Origin: an uncultured Terriglobales bacterium
GTDB taxonomy: Bacteria > Acidobacteriota > Terriglobia > Terriglobales > Acidobacteriaceae
Direction of reading: 5' to 3'
Length of the DNA: 32,761 bases
NCBI GenBank assembly: GCA_955652395.1
Contig: CATPBJ010000148.1
Span: forward strand, 1-32,761
Shown piece after piece: positions 8,151 to 15,935 of this stretch; position 1 is the first letter of the stretch; the number at the start of each line of letters is the position of its first letter. Position numbers and translations under genes: made by a program. The notes below the pieces were generated by a model. The model made no database searches. It worked only from the letters and a program-made list of their open reading frames with translations, and was not told the DNA's origin.

Positions 8151-8423
8151 ATGACTTCTAAATGCGCCAATCCGGATTGCACGCAGGGCTTCGATTATCG
8201 CCTCGGGCGCGTGATTCGTTTTCACAACGATGAGCATCCGGTGGGCCCATGCGTACGGCATTTTTGGCTTTGCAAAAATTGCTCCCATACTCACCTTCTC
8301 GAATATGAAAGCGGTATAGGTGTAGTGATCAGGCTGCGCTCAGGCAATTCGGCCGCGGAACCGGCGCCACGTCCCGTATGTGAGTGCGCGCTGAGCAGAA
8401 AAAGCGGCTGTTGCCTGGGATAA
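8151..8423 (+). CDS. Small zinc-ribbon-like protein, 90 aa
   Basis: Two cysteine knuckles, C5-x4-C10 (CANPDC) and C41-x2-C44 (CKNC), flank a beta-type segment (FDYRLGRVIRFH...HFWLCKNC), as in zinc ribbons. A short beta strand (GIGVVIRLR) and a Cys-rich tail (CEC, CC) follow. It may bind zinc and act as a small regulatory or adaptor protein; no DNA-binding motif is evident. It is the last gene of the 7088 operon, 27 bp after the four-cysteine gene. Its stop codon lies inside the hairpin at 8412-8450. Confidence 0.65.
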   Translation: MTSKCANPDCTQGFDYRLGRVIRFHNDEHPVGPCVRHFWLCKNCSHTHLLEYESGIGVVIRLRSGNSAAEPAPRPVCECALSRKSGCCLG

Positions 8424-8450
8424 CTTGATCCGATAACTTGATCCCAGGCA
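8412..8450 (+). terminator. Hairpin built on a tandem 13-bp duplication, at the operon end
   Basis: Perfect 10-bp arms TGCCTGGGAT (8412-8421) and ATCCCAGGCA (8441-8450) enclose 19 bases. Inside, GATAACTTGATCC is repeated directly in tandem (8419-8431 and 8432-8444). The hairpin overlaps the zinc-ribbon stop codon and ends 25 bases before the sigma-54 activator start. There is no U-run, so termination is uncertain. Confidence 0.4.
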
Positions 8451-8475
8451 GCACGAGTGTTAGGGTTCCCCTTGA

Positions 8476-10788
8476 ATGGGGCCAGCACGACCGAACCCGG
8501 AGGATGAACTCATCTCCAGCCGAGACGACAAGTTCCGACGCCTGCTGGAGGCAGCACCCGATGCCCTGGTTTTGGTGGATCGAACCGGGCGAATTCTCCT
8601 AGCCAACTCCCAAAGCGAGAAACTCTTCGGATATCCCAAGGAAGAATTGCTTCTCCAGCCTATCGAGATTCTGATTCCAGAACACTCTCGCTCGGGGCAT
8701 GCGCAGCACCGGGCTGCGTATCATGCCGCCCCATCCTACCGTCCCATGGGAACCGGGCTCGATCTGTACGGGCGGCGCAAGGATGGAAGCGCCTTTCCGG
8801 CCGAAATCAGCCTCAGCCCATGGGAGGATGAGAGCGAAGTGCGAGTCATGGCTTCGATCCGGGACGTTACAGAAAGGAAGCAGACCGAAGAAAAGCTGCG
8901 ACAGAGTGAGGAACGTTTTCGGGCGCTAGTGCAAGAGATTATCGATTACGGCATTTTCATGCTCGATCCCGTGGGCAGAGTCATAAGTTGGAATGAGGGG
9001 GCTCAGAAGATAAAGGGATATGGGGCTGACGAAATCATCGGACAGCATTTTTCACGCTTCTATACCTCCGAAGACATCGAACGGGGCAAGCCCGAAGAAG
9101 GGTTGAGGATCGCCGCTGCCGAAGGACGATGGGAGGAAGAAGGCTGGCGAATTCGCAAAGACGGTTCGCGCTTCTGGGCTAATGTGGTGATCACGGCGCG
9201 TCATGATAAGGACGGCAATCTCCTAGGTTTTACCAAGGTAACGCGCGACATCACCGAAGGAAAACGAGCCCGGGAAGCGTTTCTCCTCGAGGTAACAAAT
9301 GCGCTGGTTTCAAACCTGGATGTACGCCAACTGCTTTCGGCGATCGCGGCCTGTCTCCGGCGGGTGAAAGCGTTTGACTATGCGAGTCTCGCGCTCTACG
9401 ACGAACCAACGAAAATGTTGCGCCTTCAGGTGCTGGAATCCACGCCTGGATCGGGCGCCAGTGCAGGCATTCCGGATGAAGCACTGGTGCCTGTGGAAAG
9501 CTCACCCGCCGGGTGGGCCTACACCACCCGGAAGCCTCTCCTGCTGAAAGGACTGCCCAATGAGAAGTGGCCGTTCCAGATGCCGACCAACCTTGCCCCT
9601 CTGGCGCTGAAGTCCGGTTGCTGGATACCGCTGGTGGGCCGAGATAGTGTGCTGGGGACCTTGAACATATTCAGCCGGCGGGCAGAGAATTTTACCCACC
9701 ACGATCTGAACCTGCTGATGCAGATTGCCAGCCAGGTGGCGGTGGCCCTAGATAATGCCCTGGCGTACCGCCGCATTTCCGAGCTGAATGAAAGACTGGC
9801 CACGCAGAAACTCTATCTCGAGGACGAGCTCAAGACGGAATTCAATTTCGAGGAGATCATCGGTCAGAGCAAGGCGATCAAGCGGGTCTTGAATCAGATC
9901 GAAACTGTCGCCCCCACCGATTCTACCGTCCTCATTCTCGGAGAAACCGGCACCGGAAAAGAATTGCTTGCCCGGGCCATTCACGACTTGAGTCCGCGCA
10001 AGAGCCAGACATTCGTTCGAGTCAATTGCGCTTCGATTCCAACTGGCTTGCTCGAAAGCGAACTTTTCGGCCACGAAAAAGGTGCGTTTACGGGCGCTAT
10101 TGGGCCTCGAGTCGGGCGGCTGGAACTGGCTCATCAAGGCACGATTTTTCTCGACGAGGTGGGGGACATCCCGCCCGAATTGCAGCCCAAGCTTTTGCGG
10201 GTTCTGCAGGAGAGAGAGTTCGAGCGTCTGGGCAGCAACCGAACTATCACATCCGATGTGCGGATCGTCGCCGCCACCAACCGCGATCTGGCGAAGCTGG
10301 TGGCGGCTGGCCAGTTCCGCAGCGACTTGTTCTATCGCCTGGATGTATTTCCGATTGTCGTGCCGCCGTTGCGCGAACGGCGCGAGGACATTCCGTTGTT
10401 GGTGCAATATTTCCTGGCAAAATTTGCCCAGAAGATGAAAAAGAACATCGAAACGGTGCCACCCGAAAGGATGCAGGCCTTGATCCGGTATTCCTGGCCG
10501 GGAAACATCCGGGAACTCGAGCATCTCATTGAACGCGCCGTCATTCTCTCCCGCGGAACTGCGTTGAATGTTCCGCCATTCGAAAGCATGCCCGCAGAGG
10601 AAACTGTGACCTCCTCTTCCGCGAAGCTGGAAGACATTGAGCGCGAACACATCATTTGTGTGTTGCGTGAAAGCAGGGGAAAAATCGGCGGTCCGGGTGG
10701 CGCGGCCGAGCGCCTGGGGATGAACCGTACAACCCTGAACTCGCGGATGCAGAAGCTGAAAATCTCCCGCCACGATCTGAAATCCTAA
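8476..10788 (+). CDS. Sigma-54-dependent transcriptional activator with PAS-PAS-GAF sensor
   Basis: The 770-residue bacterial enhancer-binding protein has two PAS domains (about 16-130 and 140-265; ending in RDVTERK and RDITEGK), a GAF domain (about 270-420), an AAA+ domain (about 455-690) and a Fis-type helix-turn-helix (about 725-765, [24 protein letters not shown]). The AAA+ part is complete: Walker A GETGTGKE (489-496), GAFTGA loop (536-541) that contacts sigma-54, Walker B GTIFLDE (555-561), and the arginine-finger region [13 protein letters not shown]. There is no receiver domain, so it should respond to small molecules or redox state through PAS/GAF, as FhlA- and NorR-type proteins do. 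An in-frame TGA directly precedes ATG 8476 and no good ribosome site is visible. A candidate target promoter lies at 11710. Confidence 0.92.
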   Translation: MGPARPNPEDELISSRDDKFRRLLEAAPDALVLVDRTGRILLANSQSEKLFGYPKEELLLQPIEILIPEHSRSGHAQHRAAYHAAPSYRPMGTGLDLYGRRKDGSAFPAEISLSPWEDESEVRVMASIRDVTERKQTEEKLRQSEERFRALVQEIIDYGIFMLDPVGRVISWNEGAQKIKGYGADEIIGQHFSRFYTSEDIERGKPEEGLRIAAAEGRWEEEGWRIRKDGSRFWANVVITARHDKDGNLLGFTKVTRDITEGKRAREAFLLEVTNALVSNLDVRQLLSAIAACLRRVKAFDYASLALYDEPTKMLRLQVLESTPGSGASAGIPDEALVPVESSPAGWAYTTRKPLLLKGLPNEKWPFQMPTNLAPLALKSGCWIPLVGRDSVLGTLNIFSRRAENFTHHDLNLLMQIASQVAVALDNALAYRRISELNERLATQKLYLEDELKTEFNFEEIIGQSKAIKRVLNQIETVAPTDSTVLILGETGTGKELLARAIHDLSPRKSQTFVRVNCASIPTGLLESELFGHEKGAFTGAIGPRVGRLELAHQGTIFLDEVGDIPPELQPKLLRVLQEREFERLGSNRTITSDVRIVAATNRDLAKLVAAGQFRSDLFYRLDVFPIVVPPLRERREDIPLLVQYFLAKFAQKMKKNIETVPPERMQALIRYSWPGNIRELEHLIERAVILSRGTALNVPPFESMPAEETVTSSSAKLEDIEREHIICVLRESRGKIGGPGGAAERLGMNRTTLNSRMQKLKISRHDLKS

Positions 10789-10841
10789 AGATCTCTGAAG
10801 TTTTGCACATTTCCTGCGCGTGTTCCGGGTCACGTCGGTTT

Positions 10842-10855
10842 GTGACTCTTATCAC
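10842..10855. promoter_or_regulatory. CRP/FNR-type palindrome, site F
   Basis: GTGACTCTTATCAC fits GTGA-N6-TCAC. It lies in the 256-bp gap between the sigma-54 activator and hsp20, about 190 bp upstream of the hsp20 start. The rest of this gap shows no gene. Confidence 0.45.
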
Positions 10856-11044
10856 TGCGTGCTTTCCTACCCTCTGCGACTCTACAGATGCACCGCTGGC
10901 CTTTGAGGTTCCTAGCTGGACCATAAGGACGGGACTCGGGCGGCCAATCCGCCGCGGCCAGCGCCGACATGAAAGTGAGGTAGAACCGTGACAACAAGTA
11001 CAGTCCTACAGCGCACGTAAGAGACGCCTGCGGCAATACATCCC

Positions 11045-11512
11045 GTGAAATTCGAAAACCTGGCCGAGCAAGTGAATAAAATGTTTATGACGGTGGCCGA
11101 GCGGGCATACGAGATCTTCGAGGGCAATGGCCGAGCCTTTGGCCATGATGTCGAGGACTGGTTCAAGGCTGAGATGGAGTTGCTCCATCCGGTTCATGTG
11201 GAAATCACACAATCGGGAGAGGAACTTGAAGTCAAAGCCGAAGTGCCCGGCTTCAACGAGAAGGAAATCGAAGTCAGCGTCGAACCGCGGCGCCTGACCA
11301 TCACCGGCAAGCGGGAAAACAACCGGAAAGAAAAGAAGGGCCAGACGGTCTATCAGGAGTCCTGCTCCGACCAGATTTTGCGGATCGTGGCCCTGCCGTC
11401 GGCGGTTGACGCCGACAAGGTCACGGCAACTCTGAAGAATGGCACTCTGCAGATGACGATGCCCAAGGCCGCGACGGGCAAGACCATTGAAATTAAGCCC
11501 AAGGCCGCATAG
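11045..11512 (+). CDS. Hsp20-family small heat-shock protein with N-terminal DUF2934 segment
   Basis: The 155-residue protein has an alpha-crystallin domain (about 50-150): VHVEITQSGEELEVKAEVPGF, EVSVEPRRLTITGKRE, and the conserved ATLKNGTLQMTMPKA near the end. Such proteins are ATP-independent holdases. Residues 18-46 (AERAYEIFEGNGRAFGHDVEDWFKAEMEL) match the DUF2934 pattern, A-Y-E...G-R..G-H-D..D-W..A-E, which is normally a free-standing short protein. The GTG at 11045 has no clear ribosome site; ATG 11081 is an alternative that would keep the DUF2934 part. The promoter region contains palindrome site F. Confidence 0.88.
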   Translation: MKFENLAEQVNKMFMTVAERAYEIFEGNGRAFGHDVEDWFKAEMELLHPVHVEITQSGEELEVKAEVPGFNEKEIEVSVEPRRLTITGKRENNRKEKKGQTVYQESCSDQILRIVALPSAVDADKVTATLKNGTLQMTMPKAATGKTIEIKPKAA

Positions 11513-11551
11513 TTTTACTGGCCGTGGCTCAATGGGATCGTTCTTCTGTCG

Positions 11552-11612
11552 GCGCAGTCAGGTGACGGAATATCGTCGTTCGATGATATCTCGTCTCGTC
11601 ACTTGACTGCGC
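11552..11612. repeat. 61-bp imperfect inverted repeat between hsp20 and the sigma-54 promoter
   Basis: GCGCAGTCAGGTGACG (11552-11567) and CGTCACTTGACTGCGC (11597-11612) are inverted copies with one mismatch that would still pair as G-U in RNA. An inner dyad ATATC/GATAT (11570-11574, 11585-11589) extends the symmetry. It starts 40 bases after the hsp20 stop and ends about 98 bp before the -24 element at 11710. It could be a terminator for hsp20 (no T-run follows) or the enhancer site for a sigma-54 activator. Confidence 0.6.
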
Positions 11613-11709
11613 TGATGTTTGCCCGCAGGTCTAGTTTCTCCATCCGAACTATCAAATAAGTATCATCCTATCAATAATTTGTACAACAATGCCATTCCGG
11701 TGACCCGGC

Positions 11710-11725
11710 TGGCACGCGTCGTGCA
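11710..11725 (+). promoter_or_regulatory. Candidate sigma-54 (-24/-12) promoter
   Basis: TGGCACG-CGTC-GTGCA matches the TGGCACG-N4-TTGCA consensus with one mismatch and has the obligatory GG-N10-GC spacing (GG 11711-11712, GC 11723-11724). It is just upstream of the STAS-FNR gene pair. A sigma-54 activator is encoded 0.9 kb upstream. Confidence 0.6.
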
Positions 11726-11761
11726 CTTGGAAGCAGCGTGCTAAGGACAACTACTCAGTCG

Positions 11762-12031
11762 ATGACCGATTCTCTCGCCCTAAAGCTCGAAGGCAGCATA
11801 AAGCGGCCATGGGTGGACGAGCTCCAAAAAGCGTGGTCCGCGTCGGCCGGTACATCGCCGAGGAAACCGGTGGAAGTTGATTTGGCGGGAGTCAGTTTCA
11901 TAGATGCCACGGGCCGCGACCTTCTTCTGCAGATGCAGCAAGCAAGCACAGTCTTGGTGGGAGCTTCACCTTTTCTCCGGTACGTCCTGGATGGCAACGC
12001 CGGAAAACCACGGAAGTCCAACAGGAATTAG
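11762..12031 (+). CDS. STAS-domain protein
   Basis: The product, 89 residues from ATG 11762, has the strand-helix pattern of STAS / anti-sigma-factor antagonist domains: ALKLEGSIKRPWVDELQKAW, then VEVDLAGVSFIDATGRDLLLQM, then a strand with LVGASPFLRYVL. The usual phosphorylatable Ser of SpoIIAA-type proteins would fall in FIDATGRD, where Thr takes that place. Such proteins usually switch partner proteins by phosphorylation. An upstream GTG at 11738 would add eight residues but falls only 12 bp after the promoter -12 element. It ends 11 bp before the FNR-like gene and should be co-transcribed with it. Confidence 0.75.
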   Translation: MTDSLALKLEGSIKRPWVDELQKAWSASAGTSPRKPVEVDLAGVSFIDATGRDLLLQMQQASTVLVGASPFLRYVLDGNAGKPRKSNRN

Positions 12032-12042
12032 GAGAGACGAAA

Positions 12043-12765
12043 ATGAAAACGAATGCGCCGTACGGGATGGAGATGGTAGACGATTGCACCAAGTGCCCAC
12101 TGCGAAAAGAAGGATTCTTCTGCCAAATGGGCAACGATTCTCTCGGAGCTTTCGAGAAGGTAAAGTTCACAAGTTCGTATCCCGCCGGCGCCGTACTCTT
12201 TGTCCAGGGACAGGTACCGCGCGGCGTGTACATGCTTTGCACGGGCCGGGTCAAGCTAACCATGGCCTCTCCTGAGGGCAAGACAATCATCGTGCGGGTC
12301 GCGGAACCCGGCGAGTTGTTGGGTTTGCATTCCTCCATTTCCGGCGATGCTCACGAACTCACGGCGGAAACCCTCCAACCCTGCCAGGTGGACTTCATCC
12401 GGCGCGACGACTTTTCCAAGCTGTTGCGCGACCATCGCGAGGTTGCGGTCAACGCCATGCAGCAATTCGGCAACTACTATCGCGGCGCCTGCCAGCAGAT
12501 TCGCTATCTGGGCCTGAGCGCTTCAGCCAGCGAAAAGCTGGCGTGCTTCCTGCTCGAGGCGGCCCTACGGGGGCTGGAGACACAGCAGGGTGTGCGCTTC
12601 AATTTAAGCCTGACTCACGAGGAAATCGCTCAAGTCGTCGGGTTGACGCGCGAAAGCGTTACCCGCGGCCTCGCCGAGTTCAGAAATCGGAGCTTAATCT
12701 CCACCAAAGGTCCGACCATCTTGATCCGGAACAAGCCGGCACTGGAAGCCATCGCAGTCGTCTAG
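12043..12765 (+). CDS. CRP/FNR-family regulator with four FNR-type cysteines
   Basis: The 240-residue protein has a cyclic-nucleotide-type sensor barrel (about 33-125), a long dimerisation helix (about 128-160) and a winged helix-turn-helix (about 186-225). N-terminal C15, C18 and C27 (C-x2-C-x8-C) plus C114 (LQPCQVDFIRRDDF, aligned by eye with C122 of E. coli FNR, SMVCEIPFETLDDL) would be four ligands for a [4Fe-4S] cluster, suggesting oxygen or NO sensing. The recognition helix L-T-R203-E204-S-V-T-R208 keeps the Arg-Glu..Arg set of CRP (RETVGR) rather than the FNR set (VETISR), so it should read GTGA half-sites. Such sites occur six times in this window. The start has GGAGA upstream. Confidence 0.88.
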   Translation: MKTNAPYGMEMVDDCTKCPLRKEGFFCQMGNDSLGAFEKVKFTSSYPAGAVLFVQGQVPRGVYMLCTGRVKLTMASPEGKTIIVRVAEPGELLGLHSSISGDAHELTAETLQPCQVDFIRRDDFSKLLRDHREVAVNAMQQFGNYYRGACQQIRYLGLSASASEKLACFLLEAALRGLETQQGVRFNLSLTHEEIAQVVGLTRESVTRGLAEFRNRSLISTKGPTILIRNKPALEAIAVV

Positions 12766-12792
12766 ATTATTCCGAACCAAAATGGACTGTGA

Positions 12793-12816
12793 GGCCCTGG
12801 CGTTGGACGCCGGGCC
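12793..12816 (+). terminator. Hairpin after the FNR-like gene
   Basis: GGCCC-T-GGCGT (12793-12803), a TGG loop and ACGCC-GGGCC (12807-12816) form a 10-bp GC-rich stem with one bulge, 28 bases after the stop codon. Only a weak T-containing tail (CTAATTGTTCATT) follows. Confidence 0.5.
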
Positions 12817-12824
12817 CTAATTGT

Positions 12825-13094
12825 TCATTCCGCTGCCCGAGTGGTCAGGACCGGGCAATGGGCCTCCAAGAGGACCCGGTACGGAACCGTATTGCGAAAG
12901 TGGGTCGTGATCTCGGCGGCTCTACGTACTCCCAGTCCAATCAGGTCCGCCCTTCCACTTTCAGCGTGACCCAGAATCCTTTCGGCAGTATCCCCAAGAT
13001 GGATCACGAACTCGACCGGGGGCCGCCTGTTTGCGACATCGACGAAGCTTCTGCGATAGGCAATGGTCCGAAACCCCTCAAACAGCGCAGGCAA
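12825..13094 (-). pseudogene. Universal stress protein (UspA) C-terminal remnant
   Basis: The frame ends with a recognisable UspA C-terminus: AERILGHAESGRADLIGLGVRR, a variable part, then PYRVLLEAHCPVLTTR. A working Usp domain needs about 140 residues. Here only about 89 are open, there is an in-frame stop just upstream, and no ATG or ribosome site. The N-terminal half with the beta-1 strand and Asp is missing. The convergent FNR-like gene and its hairpin end 9 bases away. Confidence 0.6.
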
Positions 13095-13272
13095 GCGCTA
13101 CTGCACGGTTGCAGGGCGGGCGCGGCATTCCCCTGTGGCCGTGGTCGGTTCCATGTTCAATTCCACTCCTCTTGTTCGCTGTTGCTTATGGCTAGTATTC
13201 TCACGAAAGGAATGAGTTGCCGCCCCAGCTGCCTGAGGCCTGCTCAATCGAACGTGACCAAGGAGTTTTGTT

Positions 13273-13473
13273 GTGAAGAAAAATGTCTGGAGAGCGGTGA
13301 TCGAGGCAGGTTTTATCATCTTCCTGTTTTATTCCAATCTATTGATGGGAGAATTTGAGCGCTCAGGCATGGGGCAGAAGAGGGGCTTGGCTTGGGCAAT
13401 TGAAGATGTTTTTACCACTGCCAATTTTGAAATCGCGACAATAGCCGCGCTCATCGGTTATATCCTTTTTTAA
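13273..13473 (+). CDS. Small membrane protein, 66 aa
   Basis: Two hydrophobic segments are visible, VIEAGFIIFLFYSNLLMG (about 9-26) and FEIATIAALIGYILF (about 52-66), separated by a polar stretch with charged residues (EFERSGMGQKRGLAWAIEDVF). The GTG start at 13273 has AAGGAG seven bases upstream. No function is known to me. It sits alone between the Usp remnant and rmlB. Confidence 0.65.
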   Translation: MKKNVWRAVIEAGFIIFLFYSNLLMGEFERSGMGQKRGLAWAIEDVFTTANFEIATIAALIGYILF

Positions 13474-13779
13474 TTTCTTAGAAAGAGATTCTAGGCAAAT
13501 ACAGCCGTAGTCCGAGTTTTTCAGCATTCTGCCTGAGGGAGCAGCGTGCCTAAGCCCGCCGCGCCGGCACAAGCCACAGGGCATCGTCATCGCGCCACGT
13601 AATTCACCCGCCCCGATGCTTGGCACCCGGTTAGCCAGCAGCGACGCGCGGTCGGCCGTCACCAGTCCTGGAAATTAACCCAAAAATCACTTCCACAACG
13701 GGAGTTCTGTCCTTTCTTTATTTACAATCACAGCAGCGCTGTCGACTTACATCGAATCAACCTGGCGCGACTTGCTCAC
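13474..13779. promoter_or_regulatory. 306-bp gap upstream of rmlB with a weak sigma-54-like element
   Basis: I see no gene here. TGGCACC-CGGT-TAGCC (13621-13637) has a perfect TGGCAC and the right GG-N10-GC spacing but an imperfect -12 (TAGC for TTGC). It lies about 145 bp upstream of rmlB. It is a low-confidence promoter candidate only. Confidence 0.3.
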
Positions 13780-14847
13780 ATGGAAAAGACAATTCTGGTG
13801 ACCGGAGGGGCGGGATTCATCGGTTCCAACTTCATCCTGCAATGGACCGAGCAGGAAGGGACTCCGGTGGTCAATCTCGACAAGCTGACTTATGCGGGCA
13901 ATCCGCGTAACTTGCTTCGGGTCGCTTCCGATCCGAGATATTGCTTTGTCCAGGGAGACGTGTGCGACCGCGAACTCCTCCATGGATTGATCAAGAAGCA
14001 TAAACCGCGCGCCATCGTGCATTTTGCGGCGGAGAGTCATGTGGATCGCTCGATCCATGGCCCGGATGATTTCATCCGGACCAACGTTTACGGAACATTT
14101 TGTTTGCTGGAAGAAGCGCGGGCCTATTGCGCGGAACTGGCGGAACCGGATCGTACCTCGTTTCGTTTTCTTCACGTATCCACCGATGAAGTGTATGGGT
14201 CGCTCGGCCCGAATGATACGCCGTTTCGCGAGACCACGGCGTACGCCCCCAACAGTCCGTATTCAGCGTCCAAGGCGGCGGCGGACCACCTGCTGCGTGC
14301 CTATCACCATACTTATGGGCTTCCAACTCTGACTACCAATTGCTCCAATAACTACGGTCCTTACCAGTTCCCGGAAAAACTGATTCCACTCGTAATCCTG
14401 AACGCCCGAACGGGCAAGCCATTGTCGGTATACGGAGACGGCCAGAATGTGCGCGACTGGCTGTTCGTGGAAGATCACTGCGACGCGATACGTCGGGTCC
14501 TGGCCCGAGGCAGGGTCGGGGAGACCTACAACATCGGCGGATGCAGCGAAAGGCGAAACCTGGAAATCGTGGAAACCATCTGCGCCATCCTGGACCAGTC
14601 GTGTCCAGACGATCCCATCGTGCCCCATCAAAAGTTGATCGCTTTTGTAAAAGACCGTCCCGGTCACGACCGCCGCTATGCCATTGACGCTCGCAAAATC
14701 GAGCGGGAAATCGGATGGAAACCACGTGAAAGCTTCGAAAGCGGCATTCGCAAGACCGTCCAATGGTACTTGCAAAACGAGGATTGGGTGAAAGGGGTCA
14801 CCAACGGCAGCTATCGAAAGTGGATTGCTACCCAGTACTCATCATAG
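13780..14847 (+). CDS. rmlB: dTDP-glucose 4,6-dehydratase
   Basis: RmlB converts dTDP-glucose to dTDP-4-keto-6-deoxyglucose, the second step of dTDP-L-rhamnose synthesis. The 355-residue protein is an extended short-chain dehydrogenase: the NAD-binding glycine motif [10 protein letters not shown] is near the N-terminus, [12 protein letters not shown] follows, the catalytic STDEVYG (Thr-Asp-Glu) is at about 131-137, and YSASK with the catalytic Tyr-x3-Lys is at about 166-170. [18 protein letters not shown] and [11 protein letters not shown] are strongly conserved in the family. Length is normal. rmlD follows 37 bp downstream in the same direction; rmlA and rmlC are not in the window. Confidence 0.95.
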   Translation: MEKTILVTGGAGFIGSNFILQWTEQEGTPVVNLDKLTYAGNPRNLLRVASDPRYCFVQGDVCDRELLHGLIKKHKPRAIVHFAAESHVDRSIHGPDDFIRTNVYGTFCLLEEARAYCAELAEPDRTSFRFLHVSTDEVYGSLGPNDTPFRETTAYAPNSPYSASKAAADHLLRAYHHTYGLPTLTTNCSNNYGPYQFPEKLIPLVILNARTGKPLSVYGDGQNVRDWLFVEDHCDAIRRVLARGRVGETYNIGGCSERRNLEIVETICAILDQSCPDDPIVPHQKLIAFVKDRPGHDRRYAIDARKIEREIGWKPRESFESGIRKTVQWYLQNEDWVKGVTNGSYRKWIATQYSS

Positions 14848-14884
14848 GGTTGCGCGGCTTGCGTCGGCGAAGCAGAGAACGGAC

Positions 14885-15718
14885 ATGCGAATCACTATCT
14901 TCGGCGCAACCGGCTTACTGGGAAAGGTGCTGATGCGTGAGTGGAGAGAAGACGAGGTCACGGGACTCGGCTCGGCGGACGGAGATATCCGGGACGGAGA
15001 ACAGGTACTACACCTGGTACAGCGTAGCCGGCCCGATTGGATTGTCCTGGCAACGGCTTACACCGATGTCGACGGCTGCGAAACCCATCGTGACCTGGCC
15101 TTCGATGTAAATTGCGTCGGAGCTGTCAATGTCGCGCGAGCGGCGAAGCAGCAAGGCGCTCGCCTGCTCTTTCTCAGTACAGACTATGTCTTCGATGGCA
15201 CAAAGACGACTCCCTATTCTACCGATGATCCCCGCTCACCCCGCAGCGTTTATGGTCAGTCGAAAGCCCGGGCGGAAATACGGATTGGAGAGATTCTGCC
15301 GGACGGCTGCATAGTCCGGACTTCGTGGCTCTTCGGCACGGGCGGAAAATGTTTCCCAGACACCATTCTCAAACTGGCCGCGAGCCGGCCACAGGTGGAA
15401 GTAGTGGGTGACCAGCGCGGATCGCCGACGTACTCGGTAGATCTGGCCCGCGCTCTAATTCAACTTTGCCGGCAAGGGGCACGTGGCGTGGTGCACGCCA
15501 CCAACCGCGGTGAGTGCTCGTGGTACGAGTTTGCCCGCGAAATCATTGCCCGGGCAGGACTCGACACAATCGTGCGCCAGACCACGAGTGACAAGTTCAT
15601 ACGCCCGGCAGAACGTCCGAAGTATTCCGTGCTGTCCCCGGAAAGTTTGCAGAATCGCAATATTGTTATGCCGGACTGGCCGGACGCGCTGCAAAGATAT
15701 CTGGCAGAGAGGACGTAG
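14885..15718 (+). CDS. rmlD: dTDP-4-dehydrorhamnose reductase
   Basis: RmlD performs the last step of dTDP-L-rhamnose synthesis, NAD(P)H-dependent reduction of dTDP-4-keto-rhamnose. The 277-residue protein begins MRITIFGATGLLGKVL with the glycine-rich nucleotide site. It has the conserved AYTDVDGCE and STDYVFDG segments, YGQSKARAE (Tyr-x3-Lys) and RTSWLFG. I chose ATG 14885 because homology starts there; the ribosome site is weak. An in-frame upstream TTG at 14825 would overlap rmlB. It supplies rhamnose for surface polysaccharide together with rmlB. Confidence 0.93.
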   Translation: MRITIFGATGLLGKVLMREWREDEVTGLGSADGDIRDGEQVLHLVQRSRPDWIVLATAYTDVDGCETHRDLAFDVNCVGAVNVARAAKQQGARLLFLSTDYVFDGTKTTPYSTDDPRSPRSVYGQSKARAEIRIGEILPDGCIVRTSWLFGTGGKCFPDTILKLAASRPQVEVVGDQRGSPTYSVDLARALIQLCRQGARGVVHATNRGECSWYEFAREIIARAGLDTIVRQTTSDKFIRPAERPKYSVLSPESLQNRNIVMPDWPDALQRYLAERT

Positions 15719-15726
15719 AGGTTAGC

Positions 15727-15820
15727 TTACAGTTAGCTCAGAAGAGCCGTTCGTACCTTTTCCCGGTGTCGACAGTCCCGTCTAGTGCCGGCACACGTCA
15801 CATGAAACACGTCGGTTGCA
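15727..15820 (-). pseudogene. Remnant of a second glnD 3' end
   Basis: On the minus strand this reads ATDVFHVTCAGTRRDC, then a short variable run and EKVRTALLS-stop. The corresponding end of the intact GlnD (17378-19960) is ATDVFHVTCAGTKLDL...KMRTALLGQL-stop. DNA similarity runs over about 95 bp, and the differences largely preserve the frame. It is therefore a diverged glnD-type C-terminus, not a fresh copy. No upstream glnD sequence accompanies it. Confidence 0.75.
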
Positions 15821-15843
15821 TTGTCCCGAGCCGAGCAAAAAGA

Positions 15844-15893
15844 TGGGAGCAACCTTCTTAAAGGTGTGAACCGCACGTTCAAGGAAGCTCCCA
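15844..15893. repeat. Compact three-stem dyad element
   Basis: Outer arms TGGGAGC (15844-15850) and GCTCCCA (15887-15893) enclose two small hairpins, ACCTT-CTTA-AAGGT (15852-15865) and TGAAC-CGCAC-GTTCA (15867-15881). Together these could fold as a three-way junction. It lies between the glnD remnant and the chimeric response regulator. It may be a REP-type repeat, a terminator for the minus-strand gene ending at 15936, or a structured RNA; there is no T-run. Confidence 0.4.
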
Positions 15894-15935
15894 GCTTACA
15901 TAGGCTGATTCCGTCTTCCTGCCGGCACGGAATCG

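Noticed and set aside
9748-10833. 361-codon minus-strand frame opposite the sigma-54 activator
   Set aside because: Antisense shadow of the AAA+ and HTH region; no family features.
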